Notes: a model not told the origin generated them from the letters alone. Counted from the stretch's first letter, positions 29,901 to 37,825 are shown. The stretch: 64,000 nucleotides of DNA from Microcoleus sp. FACHB-61 (GCA_014695295.1 JACJNY010000040.1:1-64000); one strand, 5' to 3'. Made by a program: numbers and translations.

Positions 29901-30199
29901 AAAAAGCTATTCGGATGTATTTGTCTAAACAGACAACACCAACGGATACGACTATGAGTACAATTCAAAAAACACCTGGTGTCTGTGGAGGAAATGCTCG
30001 GATACGCAATACACGCATTCCTGTTTGGACAATTATTTCTTTTTCCAAGCAGGGTGCTACAGATGATGAAATACTCAGAAATTATCCGGGGTTGACTCCA
30101 GAAGATTTAAAAGTAGCTTCATTCTATTATGAACAGCATCAAAATGAAATTGATCGAGTGATTGCTACTCTGGATGAGGAGGATAATGAAGATAGCTAG
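26912..30199 (+). CDS. Type III-like restriction endonuclease subunit (BPTD_3080-like) with a fused DUF433 domain
   Basis: A 1095-residue SF2 helicase-nuclease. CKMATGSGKTVVIS (Walker A, near residue 165), INDEAHHCY (DEAH box, near 300), SATPFFL and EQVVGRGLRR (motif VI) form the translocase. YLPDFIVRINDG followed by LILEVSGEIRKDK near residues 930-960 is the nuclease site of the PD-(D/E)xK type. From about residue 1020 the chain continues without a stop into PGVCGGNARIRNTRIPVW, the start of a DUF433 helix-turn-helix antitoxin. An internal ATG at 29955 could also express DUF433 alone. It cuts DNA that the neighbouring methyltransferase has not marked. The gene overlaps the DUF5615 gene by 14 bases. 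Confidence 0.85.
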   Translation: MSQVVIENPIINSAFSEPKRHFRFDDDGITDEEVPSRRISHYFIPIAQPKKKSKQFQQLELNLGEWTQDRVEENKFINQVRDRVSLWRRGGYLYVTPTTKKLLEYWTNPDRERKLYFCQIEALETVIYITEVAKKCGDNWIENQLRQFNADANPLLFRMACKMATGSGKTVVISMVMAWHTLNKAANPQNNKFSDAFLIVAPGITVRDRLRVLQPNDAENYYKKLDLVPPELMYELEKAKIVITNYHAFKLREINSAAKLTKDILAQGKESAFTETPDQMVRRVCKGLGNKKNIIVINDEAHHCYRRRADNDDAKLKGDDRKEAEKRNEQAHLWISGIESIQSKIGVKVVYDMSATPFFLKGSGYPEGNLFPWVVSDFSLIDAIESGIVKIPRVPISDDNMKGELPTYRSIWPLIRDQLPKKGRSTQDESKLSPEPKLPKELEGALESLYGSYKKAFELWEQDTEAVDRGRTPPVFIVICNNTNVSKLVYDYISGWDTGKKYPDGRPVLAPGKLPLFSNVQHEKWTARPNTILVDSEQLESGEAMSAEFKKIAAQEIEEFKAEYRERYPGKDPEKITPEDLLREVLNTVGKPGKLGEQIRCVVSVSMLTEGWDASTVTHILGLRAFGTQLLCEQVVGRGLRRINYAVNKAGMYEPEYAEVYGVPFAFIPCAGANKTPKQGALPTRVRALPERSECEITFPRLAGYRYDITRGKLTAKLTDVSKYVLSTADLPTMTVNAPIVGKSSIHTLDELKSHREQEVAFLLAKMTLEKYFRWDGSQKQEKTTQHFFDADVQAWLFPEVLQITKQWLRECVRYKDHTYPQLLMLTEFAHDATDRIYQAIAAGESHKSLKPILRPYDTFGSTRSVDFDTARPVYTTDPHQCQVSHVVLDSNWEAKMVESLEQMNEVICYVKNQNLGLAIPYTLNGEQKNYLPDFIVRINDGQEDLLNLILEVSGEIRKDKVAKVATTQTLWIPAVKNHGGLGRWDFLEITDPWDAQKAIRMYLSKQTTPTDTTMSTIQKTPGVCGGNARIRNTRIPVWTIISFSKQGATDDEILRNYPGLTPEDLKVASFYYEQHQNEIDRVIATLDEEDNEDS

Positions 30200-30581
30200 G
30201 CTTTATTCTAACGAAAATTTTCCGATAGATATTGTTAACAAACTCCGTTATCTGGGGCATGATATTTTGACATCATATCAAGCAGGGCAGGCTAATCAAG
30301 GAATTCCTGATGATGATGTTCTGAAGTTTGCTCATCAACACCAGCGAGTTGTGATTACATTAAATAGGGAAGATTTTATTCGCCTGCATCGATATGGCAA
30401 GGAACACAGTGGCATTATTATCTGTAAAGATGACCGAGATTATGACGCGCAAGCCTCGAAAGTTCACGAATTAATCTTGGTTACTACTGAATTAAACTCT
30501 CGATTATTTAGGGTAAAAAAAAGTAATGTTAAAGGCTGTAAAACTCAAATATTTATCTATAAGGAAATAAACCATGCCTAG
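30186..30581 (+). CDS. DUF5615 PIN-like protein, putative toxin paired with DUF433
   Basis: A 131-residue protein from ATG 30186. LYSNENFPIDIVNKLRYLGH has the Asp/Glu-containing start of the PIN-like fold, and DDDVLKFAHQHQRVVITLNR adds further acidic residues. The family pairs with DUF433 as a toxin-antitoxin unit, with a nuclease-type toxin inferred from the fold. Here the antitoxin-like domain is the tail of the restriction subunit. This gene overlaps it upstream and the methyltransferase downstream (8 bases), so the three are one operon. Confidence 0.75.
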   Translation: MKIARLYSNENFPIDIVNKLRYLGHDILTSYQAGQANQGIPDDDVLKFAHQHQRVVITLNREDFIRLHRYGKEHSGIIICKDDRDYDAQASKVHELILVTTELNSRLFRVKKSNVKGCKTQIFIYKEINHA

Positions 30582-33363
30582 AAAAAAAGATGACAAATCT
30601 ACACCTATAGAGAGTGTTAAACATCAGGATAAACGGGCTAATATTCCTACTGAAGAGTTACGTGATTTTATGGCTGATGATGAGAAAAAACCGAAAAAAG
30701 TTCTCTACCCCCGCGATTCGTCTTTAGATCCGCAGTTGGTTTGGAAAGGTAAAGATGAGCAAGACAGTCAGGATTTAGAAGTTCCGGCTGTGCCGATTTA
30801 TATTCAGGAAAAAATACACCCTCATGTGATTATTGAGGATTTTCGGACTCAGATTAAGGAGGAACAGCCACAGCAACAATTAAATTTATTTAGTGATTTT
30901 AATGGGTTAGAGTTTGACCAATTAATTGATTTTTATCAGCATAAAGATGGGGTGAAGTGGGCAAACCGGATGATTTTGGGTGATTCACTGTTGGTGATGA
31001 ATTCATTGGCAGAGAAAGAGGGATTAAAAGGTAAAGTTCAGATGATTTATCTTGACCCGCCCTATGGGATTAAGTTTGGTTCTAATTGGCAGGTTTCCAC
31101 TCGGAAACGCGATGTTAAAGATGGTAAGGCTGAAGAGGTGACTAGGCAACCTGAACAGGTGAAAGCGTTTCGGGATACTTGGGAATTAGGAATTCATTCT
31201 TATTTGAGTTATTTAAGAGATAGGTTGGTTGTAGCTAGAGAGTTATTGACTGAAACGGGTAGTGTTTTTGTGCAAATTGGTGATGAGAATGTACATTTGG
31301 TTAGATGTTTGATGGATGAGGTTTTTGGAAGCGAAAACTTTTTTGCTCAAATTAACTTTAAAAGCTCGGCTACACTTAGTCAAAATGGATTAGCCCGAAC
31401 TTATGACTACATAATTTGGTATGCCAAAGATTTTGAAAAAATTAAATTTCGTTCACTTTATAACCCAAGAGATATTAGCCAGGATAAAGAGTTTCGGTTT
31501 ATTGATGATTATAACCATGTAATAGGGTATCGTAAAATTACAGAAGAAGAATTTAATTTGCTTTCCAGTTATAAGGGGATTTTCCGTAGATTACAACTAA
31601 CATCTTCTGGTTTTACTCCTTCTTGTATATTTGAATTTAATTTTAGAGGAGTTAAAGCTAAACCTTATGGAGGAAAAAGTTGGCGCACAAATCCTAGTGG
31701 GATTGAATCTCTAATAAAATCTGATAGACTTTTTCTTCTCAACAATGTTCCACAGTATAAGCTTTACTACGATGACTATTCGTGCGTCCAAATTGAAAAC
31801 AGTTGGTTGGATCAACCAACGGGTGGAGCGAGAAGTTATGTGGTAGAAACGGCTGATAAATTTATTAAACGTTGTCTATTAATGACCACTGATCCAGGGG
31901 ATTTAGTAATAGATCCAACTTGCGGATCAGGAACGACAGCTTATGTTGCTGAACAATGGGGAAGACGATGGATTACCATTGATACAAGTCGCGTTGCTTT
32001 AGCATTAGCGAGAACTCGTTTAATGTCTGCAAAATATCCCTATTACCTACTAGCCGATTCTCCTGAAGGTATCCAGAAAGAAGCCGAAATCACTAAACAA
32101 CTGCCACTAACACAACCGAAAACAGAAAACGACATCAGAAAAGGCTTTGTTTATAAGCGTGTTCCTCATATTACATTAGGAGCGATCGCCAACAATCCAG
32201 AAATTGATACAATTTATGCCAAATGGCAGTTACAACTAGAACCCATTCGTACCGAATTAAACCAGTTACTCAAAAAGTCCTGGGAAGAATGGGAAATACC
32301 CAGAGAAGCCGAGGCAAAATGGTCTGATAAAGCTAAAAAAGTATTAGCTCAATGGTGGTCACTCAGACAACAACGGCAGAAAGAAATTGATGAATCTATT
32401 GCCCGTAATGCTGATACAGAAATGCTTTATGACCAACCTTATGAAGATAATAAACGCATTCGAGTCACGGGCCCGTTTACTGTTGAAAGTCTTTCACCTC
32501 ACCGCATTCTTTCTACTGAGGAAGAATACTCCGCATCGGAACAGGAAGGTATTACCCAAGCCTCAGATCAATTTGAAATCAGGATTATTGAAAACCTGAA
32601 AAAAGCAGGAATTCAAAACACTTTTAAAAACGAACGCCTCAAGTTTGAAAATTTAGAATATTTAGAATCCCATGCGGGTACTTATATTCATGCTGTAGGC
32701 GAGTACGCAGAAAGCGATGAAACCATCAAACGAGTTGCCGTTCACATTGGCCCAGAATACGGCACGGTTAGTGTTGATGACATCAAAGAAGCTGCTAAGG
32801 AAGCGGTAAAAGGTTTAGGAGCTGAAGTATTAATTATTTGTGGTTTTGCCTTTGAACCTAATATTAATCAAGAAGCTAAACGCTATGGCAAACTGCAAGT
32901 TTTAATTACGCGGATGAATCCAGATTTATTACTGGGTGATGAACTACTCAAAAAAACCGGGGCGGGAAATTTATTTATGGTATTTGGAGAGCCAGATATT
33001 GAGTTGAAGCGCGAAAAAAGCCAGCTAATAGTCACCTTAAAAGGATTAGATATTTACGATCCAACTACAGGCGAAATTCGCAGCAGTTCCCCCGATGATA
33101 TTGCTTGTTGGTTTATTGACACGGACTATAATGAAGAAAGCTTTTTTGTGCGCCATGCCTATTTTACAGGCGCTAACCAACCTTATGACAAATTAAAACG
33201 GGCGCTAAAAGCCGAAATTGATGAAGATGCCTGGAGTCAGATTTACTCGACTAGCAGCCGTCCTTTCAATCCACCAAAAGGCAAGAACGGCAAACCAGGA
33301 AAGATTGCCGTTAAGGTGATTAACCATTATGGGGATGAAGTGATGAAAGTGTATGAATGTTAG
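30574..33363 (+). CDS. Type III-like site-specific DNA methyltransferase (Mod)
   Basis: A 929-residue beta-class amino-methyltransferase. Motif IV IYLDPPYGIKFG near residue 160 precedes motif I DPTCGSGTTAYVAEQWGRRW near residue 445, the order typical of type III Mod and beta N6-adenine/N4-cytosine enzymes. The region between would carry target recognition. A long C-terminal region from about residue 530 accompanies this subfamily. It modifies the recognition sequence and protects it from the restriction subunit encoded upstream. GGAAATAAACC lies before the start. Unusually, the restriction gene comes first. Confidence 0.88.
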   Translation: MPRKKDDKSTPIESVKHQDKRANIPTEELRDFMADDEKKPKKVLYPRDSSLDPQLVWKGKDEQDSQDLEVPAVPIYIQEKIHPHVIIEDFRTQIKEEQPQQQLNLFSDFNGLEFDQLIDFYQHKDGVKWANRMILGDSLLVMNSLAEKEGLKGKVQMIYLDPPYGIKFGSNWQVSTRKRDVKDGKAEEVTRQPEQVKAFRDTWELGIHSYLSYLRDRLVVARELLTETGSVFVQIGDENVHLVRCLMDEVFGSENFFAQINFKSSATLSQNGLARTYDYIIWYAKDFEKIKFRSLYNPRDISQDKEFRFIDDYNHVIGYRKITEEEFNLLSSYKGIFRRLQLTSSGFTPSCIFEFNFRGVKAKPYGGKSWRTNPSGIESLIKSDRLFLLNNVPQYKLYYDDYSCVQIENSWLDQPTGGARSYVVETADKFIKRCLLMTTDPGDLVIDPTCGSGTTAYVAEQWGRRWITIDTSRVALALARTRLMSAKYPYYLLADSPEGIQKEAEITKQLPLTQPKTENDIRKGFVYKRVPHITLGAIANNPEIDTIYAKWQLQLEPIRTELNQLLKKSWEEWEIPREAEAKWSDKAKKVLAQWWSLRQQRQKEIDESIARNADTEMLYDQPYEDNKRIRVTGPFTVESLSPHRILSTEEEYSASEQEGITQASDQFEIRIIENLKKAGIQNTFKNERLKFENLEYLESHAGTYIHAVGEYAESDETIKRVAVHIGPEYGTVSVDDIKEAAKEAVKGLGAEVLIICGFAFEPNINQEAKRYGKLQVLITRMNPDLLLGDELLKKTGAGNLFMVFGEPDIELKREKSQLIVTLKGLDIYDPTTGEIRSSSPDDIACWFIDTDYNEESFFVRHAYFTGANQPYDKLKRALKAEIDEDAWSQIYSTSSRPFNPPKGKNGKPGKIAVKVINHYGDEVMKVYEC

Positions 33364-33365
33364 GT

Positions 33366-33580
33366 TTACCTGCCTGCCAAACGCTGATATATCTTATCTA
33401 ACCACACTGGAATCACAGGCTGACCAGATTTTAATGATGCGATCGCACTCTCCAAATCAAACTCTACCAGTTTAAGCGATCGCTATGAATGAATCCCAGC
33501 ACAACTTGACACTCCCCAGCCAAAGCGAGTTGGTAAACCCCGGTTCGTTCTCCCTCAGCCGTTGTAGCGTCATGGCCACC
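33366..33580 (-). pseudogene. Frameshifted C-terminal remnant of an unidentified gene
   Basis: On the minus strand, two adjoining frames read like one protein: TAEGERTGVYQLALAGECQV and VLGFIHSDRL, then after a shift at the GCTTAAACTGG stretch LVEFDLESAIASLKSGQ, PVIPVWLDKIYQRLAGR and a stop at 33366-33368. I do not recognise the family. It lies directly inside the transposon-end sequence, so it may be host DNA beyond a deletion, or old cargo. Confidence 0.35.
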
Positions 33581-33611
33581 TGTACAATGACAAATAATTT
33601 GTTACTGTACA
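33581..33611. mobile_element. Type V-K CAST terminal sequence downstream of tRNA-Leu
   Basis: TGTACA at both edges (33581-33586 and 33606-33611) encloses GACAAATAATTTGT. On the minus strand it reads TGTACAGTAACAAATTATTT, close to what I remember of the ends of the Scytonema hofmannii V-K CAST (TGTACAGTGACAAATTAT). The outer base lies 28 bp from the 3' end of tRNA-Leu and 64 bp from a GGTT motif inside the tRNA, the spacing expected for V-K guided insertion (about 60-66 bp from the PAM). The motif is nearly palindromic, so it may be one end, or two ends fused after deletion of the element. No flanking 5-bp duplication is seen. Confidence 0.65.
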
Positions 33612-33639
33612 GTTTTTGCTTTGGGAATACAATTTGCTA

Positions 33640-33721
33640 TGCGGATAAAAGGACTTGAACCTTCACTCCTCTCGGAACCAGAACCTAAATCTGGCGCGTC
33701 TGCCAATTCCGCCATATCCGC
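33640..33721 (-). tRNA. tRNA-Leu (anticodon UAG)
   Basis: An 82-base class II tRNA on the minus strand. The acceptor stem is GCGGATA (33721-33715) with TATCCGC (33647-33641), discriminator A at 33640. The D arm contains AATTGGCAGAC. The anticodon stem-loop is CCAGA-TTTAGGT-TCTGG, and the TPsiC arm contains GTTCAAGTC. A variable arm of class II type is present, and CCA is not encoded. It is the apparent landing site of the CAST-like end just downstream. Confidence 0.95.
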
Positions 33722-33764
33722 ATTTTGACATTTAAATACTATAGCACACAACAGAGCGATCGGT

Positions 33765-33960
33765 CAATCGATTTTTGATTTTTGATTTTTGATTTTTGAT
33801 TGAAGGAAGCGACCCACGGATAAATCCGCAGGGGGATGAGCCAATTGCTCGATCGCTCGATCGATTTTTGATTTTTGATTTTTGATTTTTGATTTTTGAT
33901 TGAAGGAAGCGACCCACTGAATAAATCCGCAGGGTGATGACCCAAGTGCTCGATCGATCA
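33765..33960. repeat. Tandem ~90-bp units built on TTTTTGA heptads
   Basis: Two consecutive units each run GATCGATTTTTGA..., several heptads of GATTTTT, then TTGAAGGAAGCGACCCAC, AAATCCGCAGGG and a CTCGATCG end. The first unit has about four heptads and the second about five. The block fills the gap between tRNA-Leu and the terminator at 33967, and no gene is seen in it. Confidence 0.85.
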
Positions 33961-33966
33961 ACATCG

Positions 33967-33996
33967 AGAAACCCGGTCATTTTTGGACACCGGGTT
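33967..33996. terminator. Hairpin downstream of the peptidoglycan-binding gene
   Basis: GAAACCCGGT (33967-33976) pairs with ACCGGGTTC (33988-33996) around an 11-base loop. It lies just past the 3' end of the minus-strand gene at 34046 and resembles the AACCCGGTT hairpin at 19518. There is no long T-run on the minus side, so efficiency is uncertain. Confidence 0.55.
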
Positions 33997-34045
33997 CAAT
34001 CATGAGTTATCGCCACAGCAATTTTCCGTATTTTTCACTCGTCGC

Positions 34046-34756
34046 TTACTTTTGGCCCAGCGCTTTCCAGGTTGTTTCGTCTACCATGCCGTTAGCCGCG
34101 AAACCCTTAAATTTCTGATAGTTCTTGACAGCCGTAGCAGTGCGAGCGCCAAAAATGCCGTCGATCGGGCCTGGATCGTAACCCTGTATTTCCAAACGCA
34201 CCTGTAGCGTCTTCACCTTGGAACCGACAGCCCCTTTATTTAGAAGAGTTGGAGGATTGCCGGGAACAGCAGCATTGCTCAGAATTGGAGGATTGCTCTG
34301 CACAGTTTCAGAAGCTGATGCCGGATCTGCTGCTAAAGCTGTCCAAGTTTCTTTGTCCACAATGCCGTCTGACTTCAAACCCTTAGACTGCTGAAAGGCA
34401 CGGACAGCCGAAGTAGTGCGAGAGCCATAGGAACCGTCGATCGTCCCCACCTTGAAACTGTGCACCTGCAAGCGCTGCTGTATGGCGGCAACTTCTGGCC
34501 CGTCATCTCCCGCCGAGATAGTTTTTTCCTTTTTCACTGGCGGCTGCTCGCCCGCGTAAAAAGGCTTGTTAAACATATCTGCTTGGGACTTTCCCTCGGG
34601 CGATGCTGACGCACCCGGATCGGCGGGGGCCGTAAAGTCTCTGCGGTACTGTTCCTGCACCAACGGTTCGGAGTCGAAAGCAGCAGTTGCCTTTCGGGTT
34701 AAGCCGGGAACGAGCAGAGCAATCAAGCTGAAAATCGTAACAGTAGTCACACGCAT
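34046..34756 (-). CDS. Secreted protein with two peptidoglycan-binding (PG_binding_1) domains
   Basis: From ATG 34756, which has AGGA eight bases upstream, the protein has 236 residues; longer starts at 34765 and 34786 (TTG) exist. It opens with a signal peptide (MRVTTVTIFSLIALLVPG, then an Ala-rich cleavage region). Two domains follow: DDGPEVAAIQQRLQVHSFKV with GTIDGSYGSRTTSAVRAFQQ, and SKVKTLQVRLEIQGYDPGPI with DGIFGARTATAVKNYQKF. Each ends DGIVDKETWTAL or NGMVDETTWKAL. Such domains bind cell-wall peptidoglycan non-covalently. There is no catalytic domain, so it may be a wall adaptor. Confidence 0.85.
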   Translation of the reverse strand: MRVTTVTIFSLIALLVPGLTRKATAAFDSEPLVQEQYRRDFTAPADPGASASPEGKSQADMFNKPFYAGEQPPVKKEKTISAGDDGPEVAAIQQRLQVHSFKVGTIDGSYGSRTTSAVRAFQQSKGLKSDGIVDKETWTALAADPASASETVQSNPPILSNAAVPGNPPTLLNKGAVGSKVKTLQVRLEIQGYDPGPIDGIFGARTATAVKNYQKFKGFAANGMVDETTWKALGQK

Positions 34757-35276
34757 AAATTTCATCCTGTTAGTAAGGTTTGACAAGGTTTCCCTGTTTT
34801 CTAGTTTCTAAATCTAATTGTATTACCCGGACTGCTTTCTGAGACATATAGCAGAAGCAAGAAGGAAGAAAGCCCTTCGACTTCGCGATCGGGTAACAAG
34901 AAGTCCGAGGGAAGGGGTAATAGACCGCATTGGTTGGGGCCATTAAAAACGTCCTAAGCGTCTGGCGCGGTTGCTCTATCTGCCCCGGCTTCTAGAAATT
35001 CGGTAATGGGGACAGCCTGAGTCAGGAGTTGCGAGTTGGAACTTACGAGTTGGAAGTAGGGGTAGGTACACACTATTTCTCAGAAACGCGGTTTTTTCCG
35101 AGATGTTTCGTTGCCAAAGCCAATATTTTCGTAGAAACCGCGTTTCTTAGCCTCAGTCCTATTGTATAAAACCTGCTGTCATTCACAAATATCTACGGGC
35201 AGGTTTTGTACAAAGTTGATCAATGAGAGGCTAAGTTTTTTCCTTCAACCCGCCCGTAAAAAGCAAAACTCGCGAC
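34757..35276. repeat. Intergenic region with two inverted repeats downstream of sucrose synthase
   Basis: No gene seen. TTGTATAAAACCTGC (35163-35176) pairs with GCAGGTTTTGTACAA (35199-35213), a long hairpin just past the sucrose synthase stop that probably serves as its terminator. AGAAACGCGGTTT (35082-35094) pairs with AAACCGCGTTTCT (35135-35147), a dispersed repeat of the aaaCGCGtt type. A duplicated GAGTTGGAA motif is found at 35030-35055. Confidence 0.65.
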
Positions 35277-37697
35277 TTATCGAGTTGCGTGTTCTGCCAA
35301 TAAAGCCTTTGCTCTTGGCTTGTAAACCAGATAAAACAGCGCTTCTATGTAGCGCAGCATATCTTCGCGGTTTTCCTTGGACGAGTAGTTCCAGAAACCG
35401 TAAGTCCGGGCCAGCGTCAGCAGCTTGGTAGTGTGAATTTTCCAGGTATACGTGCTGTAAACTCGGTCAATTCCTCGCGTTGAAATTTCATACCAATAGT
35501 TGGGATTGTGTTCGCATTTCGATAAAAAATCTAGAAGTTTTTGGGCGGTTTCCGAGTGGTTTGTCGGGTTGATATAAAACCCATTTACCCCATCTTGAAT
35601 GATTTCCAGCGGGCCGCCAAACTGCGTCCCGAAAGTAGGAATGCCGGTAATCATTGCTTCTAGAATTGTCAAGCCGAAAGCTTCAAATAATGCTGGCTGA
35701 ACAAATATACCTTGGGCGTCGGCGATTACCCGGTAGATTTCGCCGGACAGGCTTTTGGAAAGCCTCACTCCCAGCCAGCGAATTTTACCGTGAAGGTTGT
35801 ATTGGTCGATAATTGCGTAGAGCTTTTTAATTTCTTCTGCTTCTTCGTAATCGTCGGTTTCTTCGACCCGCAGCTTGCCAGCTACTAGAATTAAGTTGCA
35901 TTTTTCTTGCAGTTCCTTGCTTTTTCCAAACAATTCTGCTAAGCCTGTCAGGTTTTTAATGCGATCGAGCCGGGCCATCGAAAATAAAGGGCGCTTTTGC
36001 GGGTCGTCGAGTTTTCCAAAGACGTGTTCCGGGTCTTCTACAGTAAACAGCAGTTCGTGGAGCCGATCGCGATCGCCTTGCACCCGGTCTTCTGTCCGCG
36101 TGTAGGGAAAGTACACGCTTTCGTTGACTCCGGGCGGCACGACGTTGAATTTAGGACTGAACAGTTCAATCCCGCTCACAACGTGGTACAAATCCGGCAT
36201 GGTAAAACACTTGTAAGATTCGTACTGGCCGACACTATCGGGCTGACCCACAATCTCTTGATAGGTGCTGCTGACAATACAATTAGCCGCATTCATGGCA
36301 ATTATATCGGCAGTAAATTGCAGCGAAAAATGGTACTTCTCCTCTGATTCTTGCCAGTAGAGATTGCTGAACAAATATTTAGATTTTTCCAGGGCATGGG
36401 CAATATTGCACTGAGTCGTTTTCAGTTTGCGAGACAGCAAAAACGCTACCAAGTTGCCGTCGGAATAGTTGCCGACAATTAAATCGGGTTTGCCCTGAAA
36501 CTCAGCCAGCAATTCTTTTTCTGCATCGATAGCATAAGTTTCCAAATAAGGCCAAATCTCGAATCTCGAAATCCAGTTTTGAGTCAGTTTGGGATTGAAC
36601 TCCCGGAAGGGAACCCGCAAAATCCAAGCATTTTCTGTGGCGTGAACTTTTTCCAAACGTTCGTTGCAGCGCGTGCCGTCGCTGTTAGGAATCAACCTGG
36701 TGAGAATAATTACTTTAGGTTTTACTCCTAAACTATCGAGACCTGCAAGATGGATGTCTTCTTGCAGTTGTTTCTCTAAATTCTTCGCTTGATCGAGGAC
36801 ATAAACTACCTGACCTCCCGTATCCGGCCGCCCCAAAACTCCTTCTTGGCCGAACCAGCCGTGAGGAGAAACTAGGACGATTTTGAAAATCATCGGGATG
36901 CGAGAAATAAATGCTTCTAGGGTCTGCGGATCGGGAGAATCAATTAATTCGTCAAGAATTCCTAGGGTTTCGTGTACGCGGGCTGCGGTATTTCCCCAAC
37001 CTGCCTCGAAACCCATCATTTGCAGAACCAATCGAAATCTTTCGTATGGTTCTTCTTCAGAAAGATCGCTGACAAAGGTAAGGGCTTTTTTTACTTGTTC
37101 TGAAAGTTGTTCTTGGGATTTTATGCGATCGTTAATTAGTAATTGTACGCCGTTGTAGCGGTGAATGCCCAAGAAATTAAATAGAGTTTCCTGCCATTGT
37201 CTGGGGTCTTGAAACAGTTTGCTGGACAGGTATCGGTTGAGGTATTGCACTCCTTTGCCGATGTTTTTGGGGTCGCGAATTGTGGGGGAATAGTCGTAAA
37301 ACGGGTCGAAATCTAGTTCTAGGATGTCGCCTTCTTGGGGGTGAAAGTGGTTGACGAAGCGATCGCGCACGTCAAGCAATTCTTGTACTGTCATCTGCTC
37401 GACAGTCAAGTCGTCTCCAAGCCGCACTATTTCTATACCAGCAATTTTTGGCCGCAGCAGGATGCAAAGGCTGTCATCTTCGAGAATAATTTCCTGAACG
37501 TAGTAAATCAGTTTGCTCAAATGAGAAGATTTATGGAACTGTTCGGGCTTTTGGTATTTGGTGCAGTAGGCGGCAAAAGAGTTAACTATGTCGTTTCGCA
37601 GCAAATATTTGTTGCCCAGAACCCGCAAATCGCTGGTAAACTGACGCAAGTCGGTTTTTTCGTCGCTGGCGATAACAGCCTGAAAGAGTTCAGACAT
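35277..37697 (-). CDS. susA: Sucrose synthase
   Basis: An 806-residue GT4 glycosyltransferase, the normal length. It interconverts sucrose plus NDP and fructose plus NDP-glucose; in cyanobacteria it mainly cleaves sucrose, feeding glycogen and polysaccharide synthesis. LVSPHGWFGQEGVLGRPDTG, GQVVYVLDQAKNLEKQL and IAHALEKSKYLFSNLYW mark the donor/acceptor domain. FSMARLDRIKNLTGLAELFG begins the C-terminal Rossmann domain, and EAFGLTILEAMITGIPTFGT contains the E-x7-E motif of retaining GT4 enzymes. It is transcribed alone. The 128-bp spacer upstream contains a strong hairpin at 37741. Confidence 0.95.
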   Translation of the reverse strand: MSELFQAVIASDEKTDLRQFTSDLRVLGNKYLLRNDIVNSFAAYCTKYQKPEQFHKSSHLSKLIYYVQEIILEDDSLCILLRPKIAGIEIVRLGDDLTVEQMTVQELLDVRDRFVNHFHPQEGDILELDFDPFYDYSPTIRDPKNIGKGVQYLNRYLSSKLFQDPRQWQETLFNFLGIHRYNGVQLLINDRIKSQEQLSEQVKKALTFVSDLSEEEPYERFRLVLQMMGFEAGWGNTAARVHETLGILDELIDSPDPQTLEAFISRIPMIFKIVLVSPHGWFGQEGVLGRPDTGGQVVYVLDQAKNLEKQLQEDIHLAGLDSLGVKPKVIILTRLIPNSDGTRCNERLEKVHATENAWILRVPFREFNPKLTQNWISRFEIWPYLETYAIDAEKELLAEFQGKPDLIVGNYSDGNLVAFLLSRKLKTTQCNIAHALEKSKYLFSNLYWQESEEKYHFSLQFTADIIAMNAANCIVSSTYQEIVGQPDSVGQYESYKCFTMPDLYHVVSGIELFSPKFNVVPPGVNESVYFPYTRTEDRVQGDRDRLHELLFTVEDPEHVFGKLDDPQKRPLFSMARLDRIKNLTGLAELFGKSKELQEKCNLILVAGKLRVEETDDYEEAEEIKKLYAIIDQYNLHGKIRWLGVRLSKSLSGEIYRVIADAQGIFVQPALFEAFGLTILEAMITGIPTFGTQFGGPLEIIQDGVNGFYINPTNHSETAQKLLDFLSKCEHNPNYWYEISTRGIDRVYSTYTWKIHTTKLLTLARTYGFWNYSSKENREDMLRYIEALFYLVYKPRAKALLAEHATR

Positions 37698-37740
37698 ACA
37701 TACTCCGTTATTTAAAATTTTTGATTTTCGCTGTGAAACA

Positions 37741-37772
37741 GGGCGATACTGTGTGAGTATCGCCCTTTTTTT
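37741..37772 (+). terminator. GC-rich hairpin with T-run upstream of sucrose synthase
   Basis: GGGCGATAC (37741-37749) and GTATCGCCC (37757-37765) form a 9-bp perfect stem with a 7-base loop followed by seven T. Orientation suits plus-strand transcripts, although both flanking genes are on the minus strand. On the minus strand it could separate the carboxypeptidase gene from sucrose synthase or act in the leader of the latter. Confidence 0.7.
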
Positions 37773-37825
37773 AGGCGGCTACTTTTTTTGTCATTTTAAA
37801 GTCTGCAATCTGAACTTGCTATCCC

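Noticed and set aside
25963-33721. Cas12k gene, tracrRNA or CRISPR array of the CAST
   Set aside because: No RuvC-type protein and no direct-repeat pattern with spacers was found anywhere between the TniQ remnant and tRNA-Leu.
33771-33905. CRISPR array candidate in the TTTTTGA heptads
   Set aside because: Units of seven bases without spacers of constant length; slippage repeats, not a CRISPR array.
34930-35005. Possible second tRNA-like sequence (GGGGCAGATAGAGCAACC on the minus strand)
   Set aside because: Some arms look tRNA-like, but no anticodon stem-loop and TPsiC arm could be completed.
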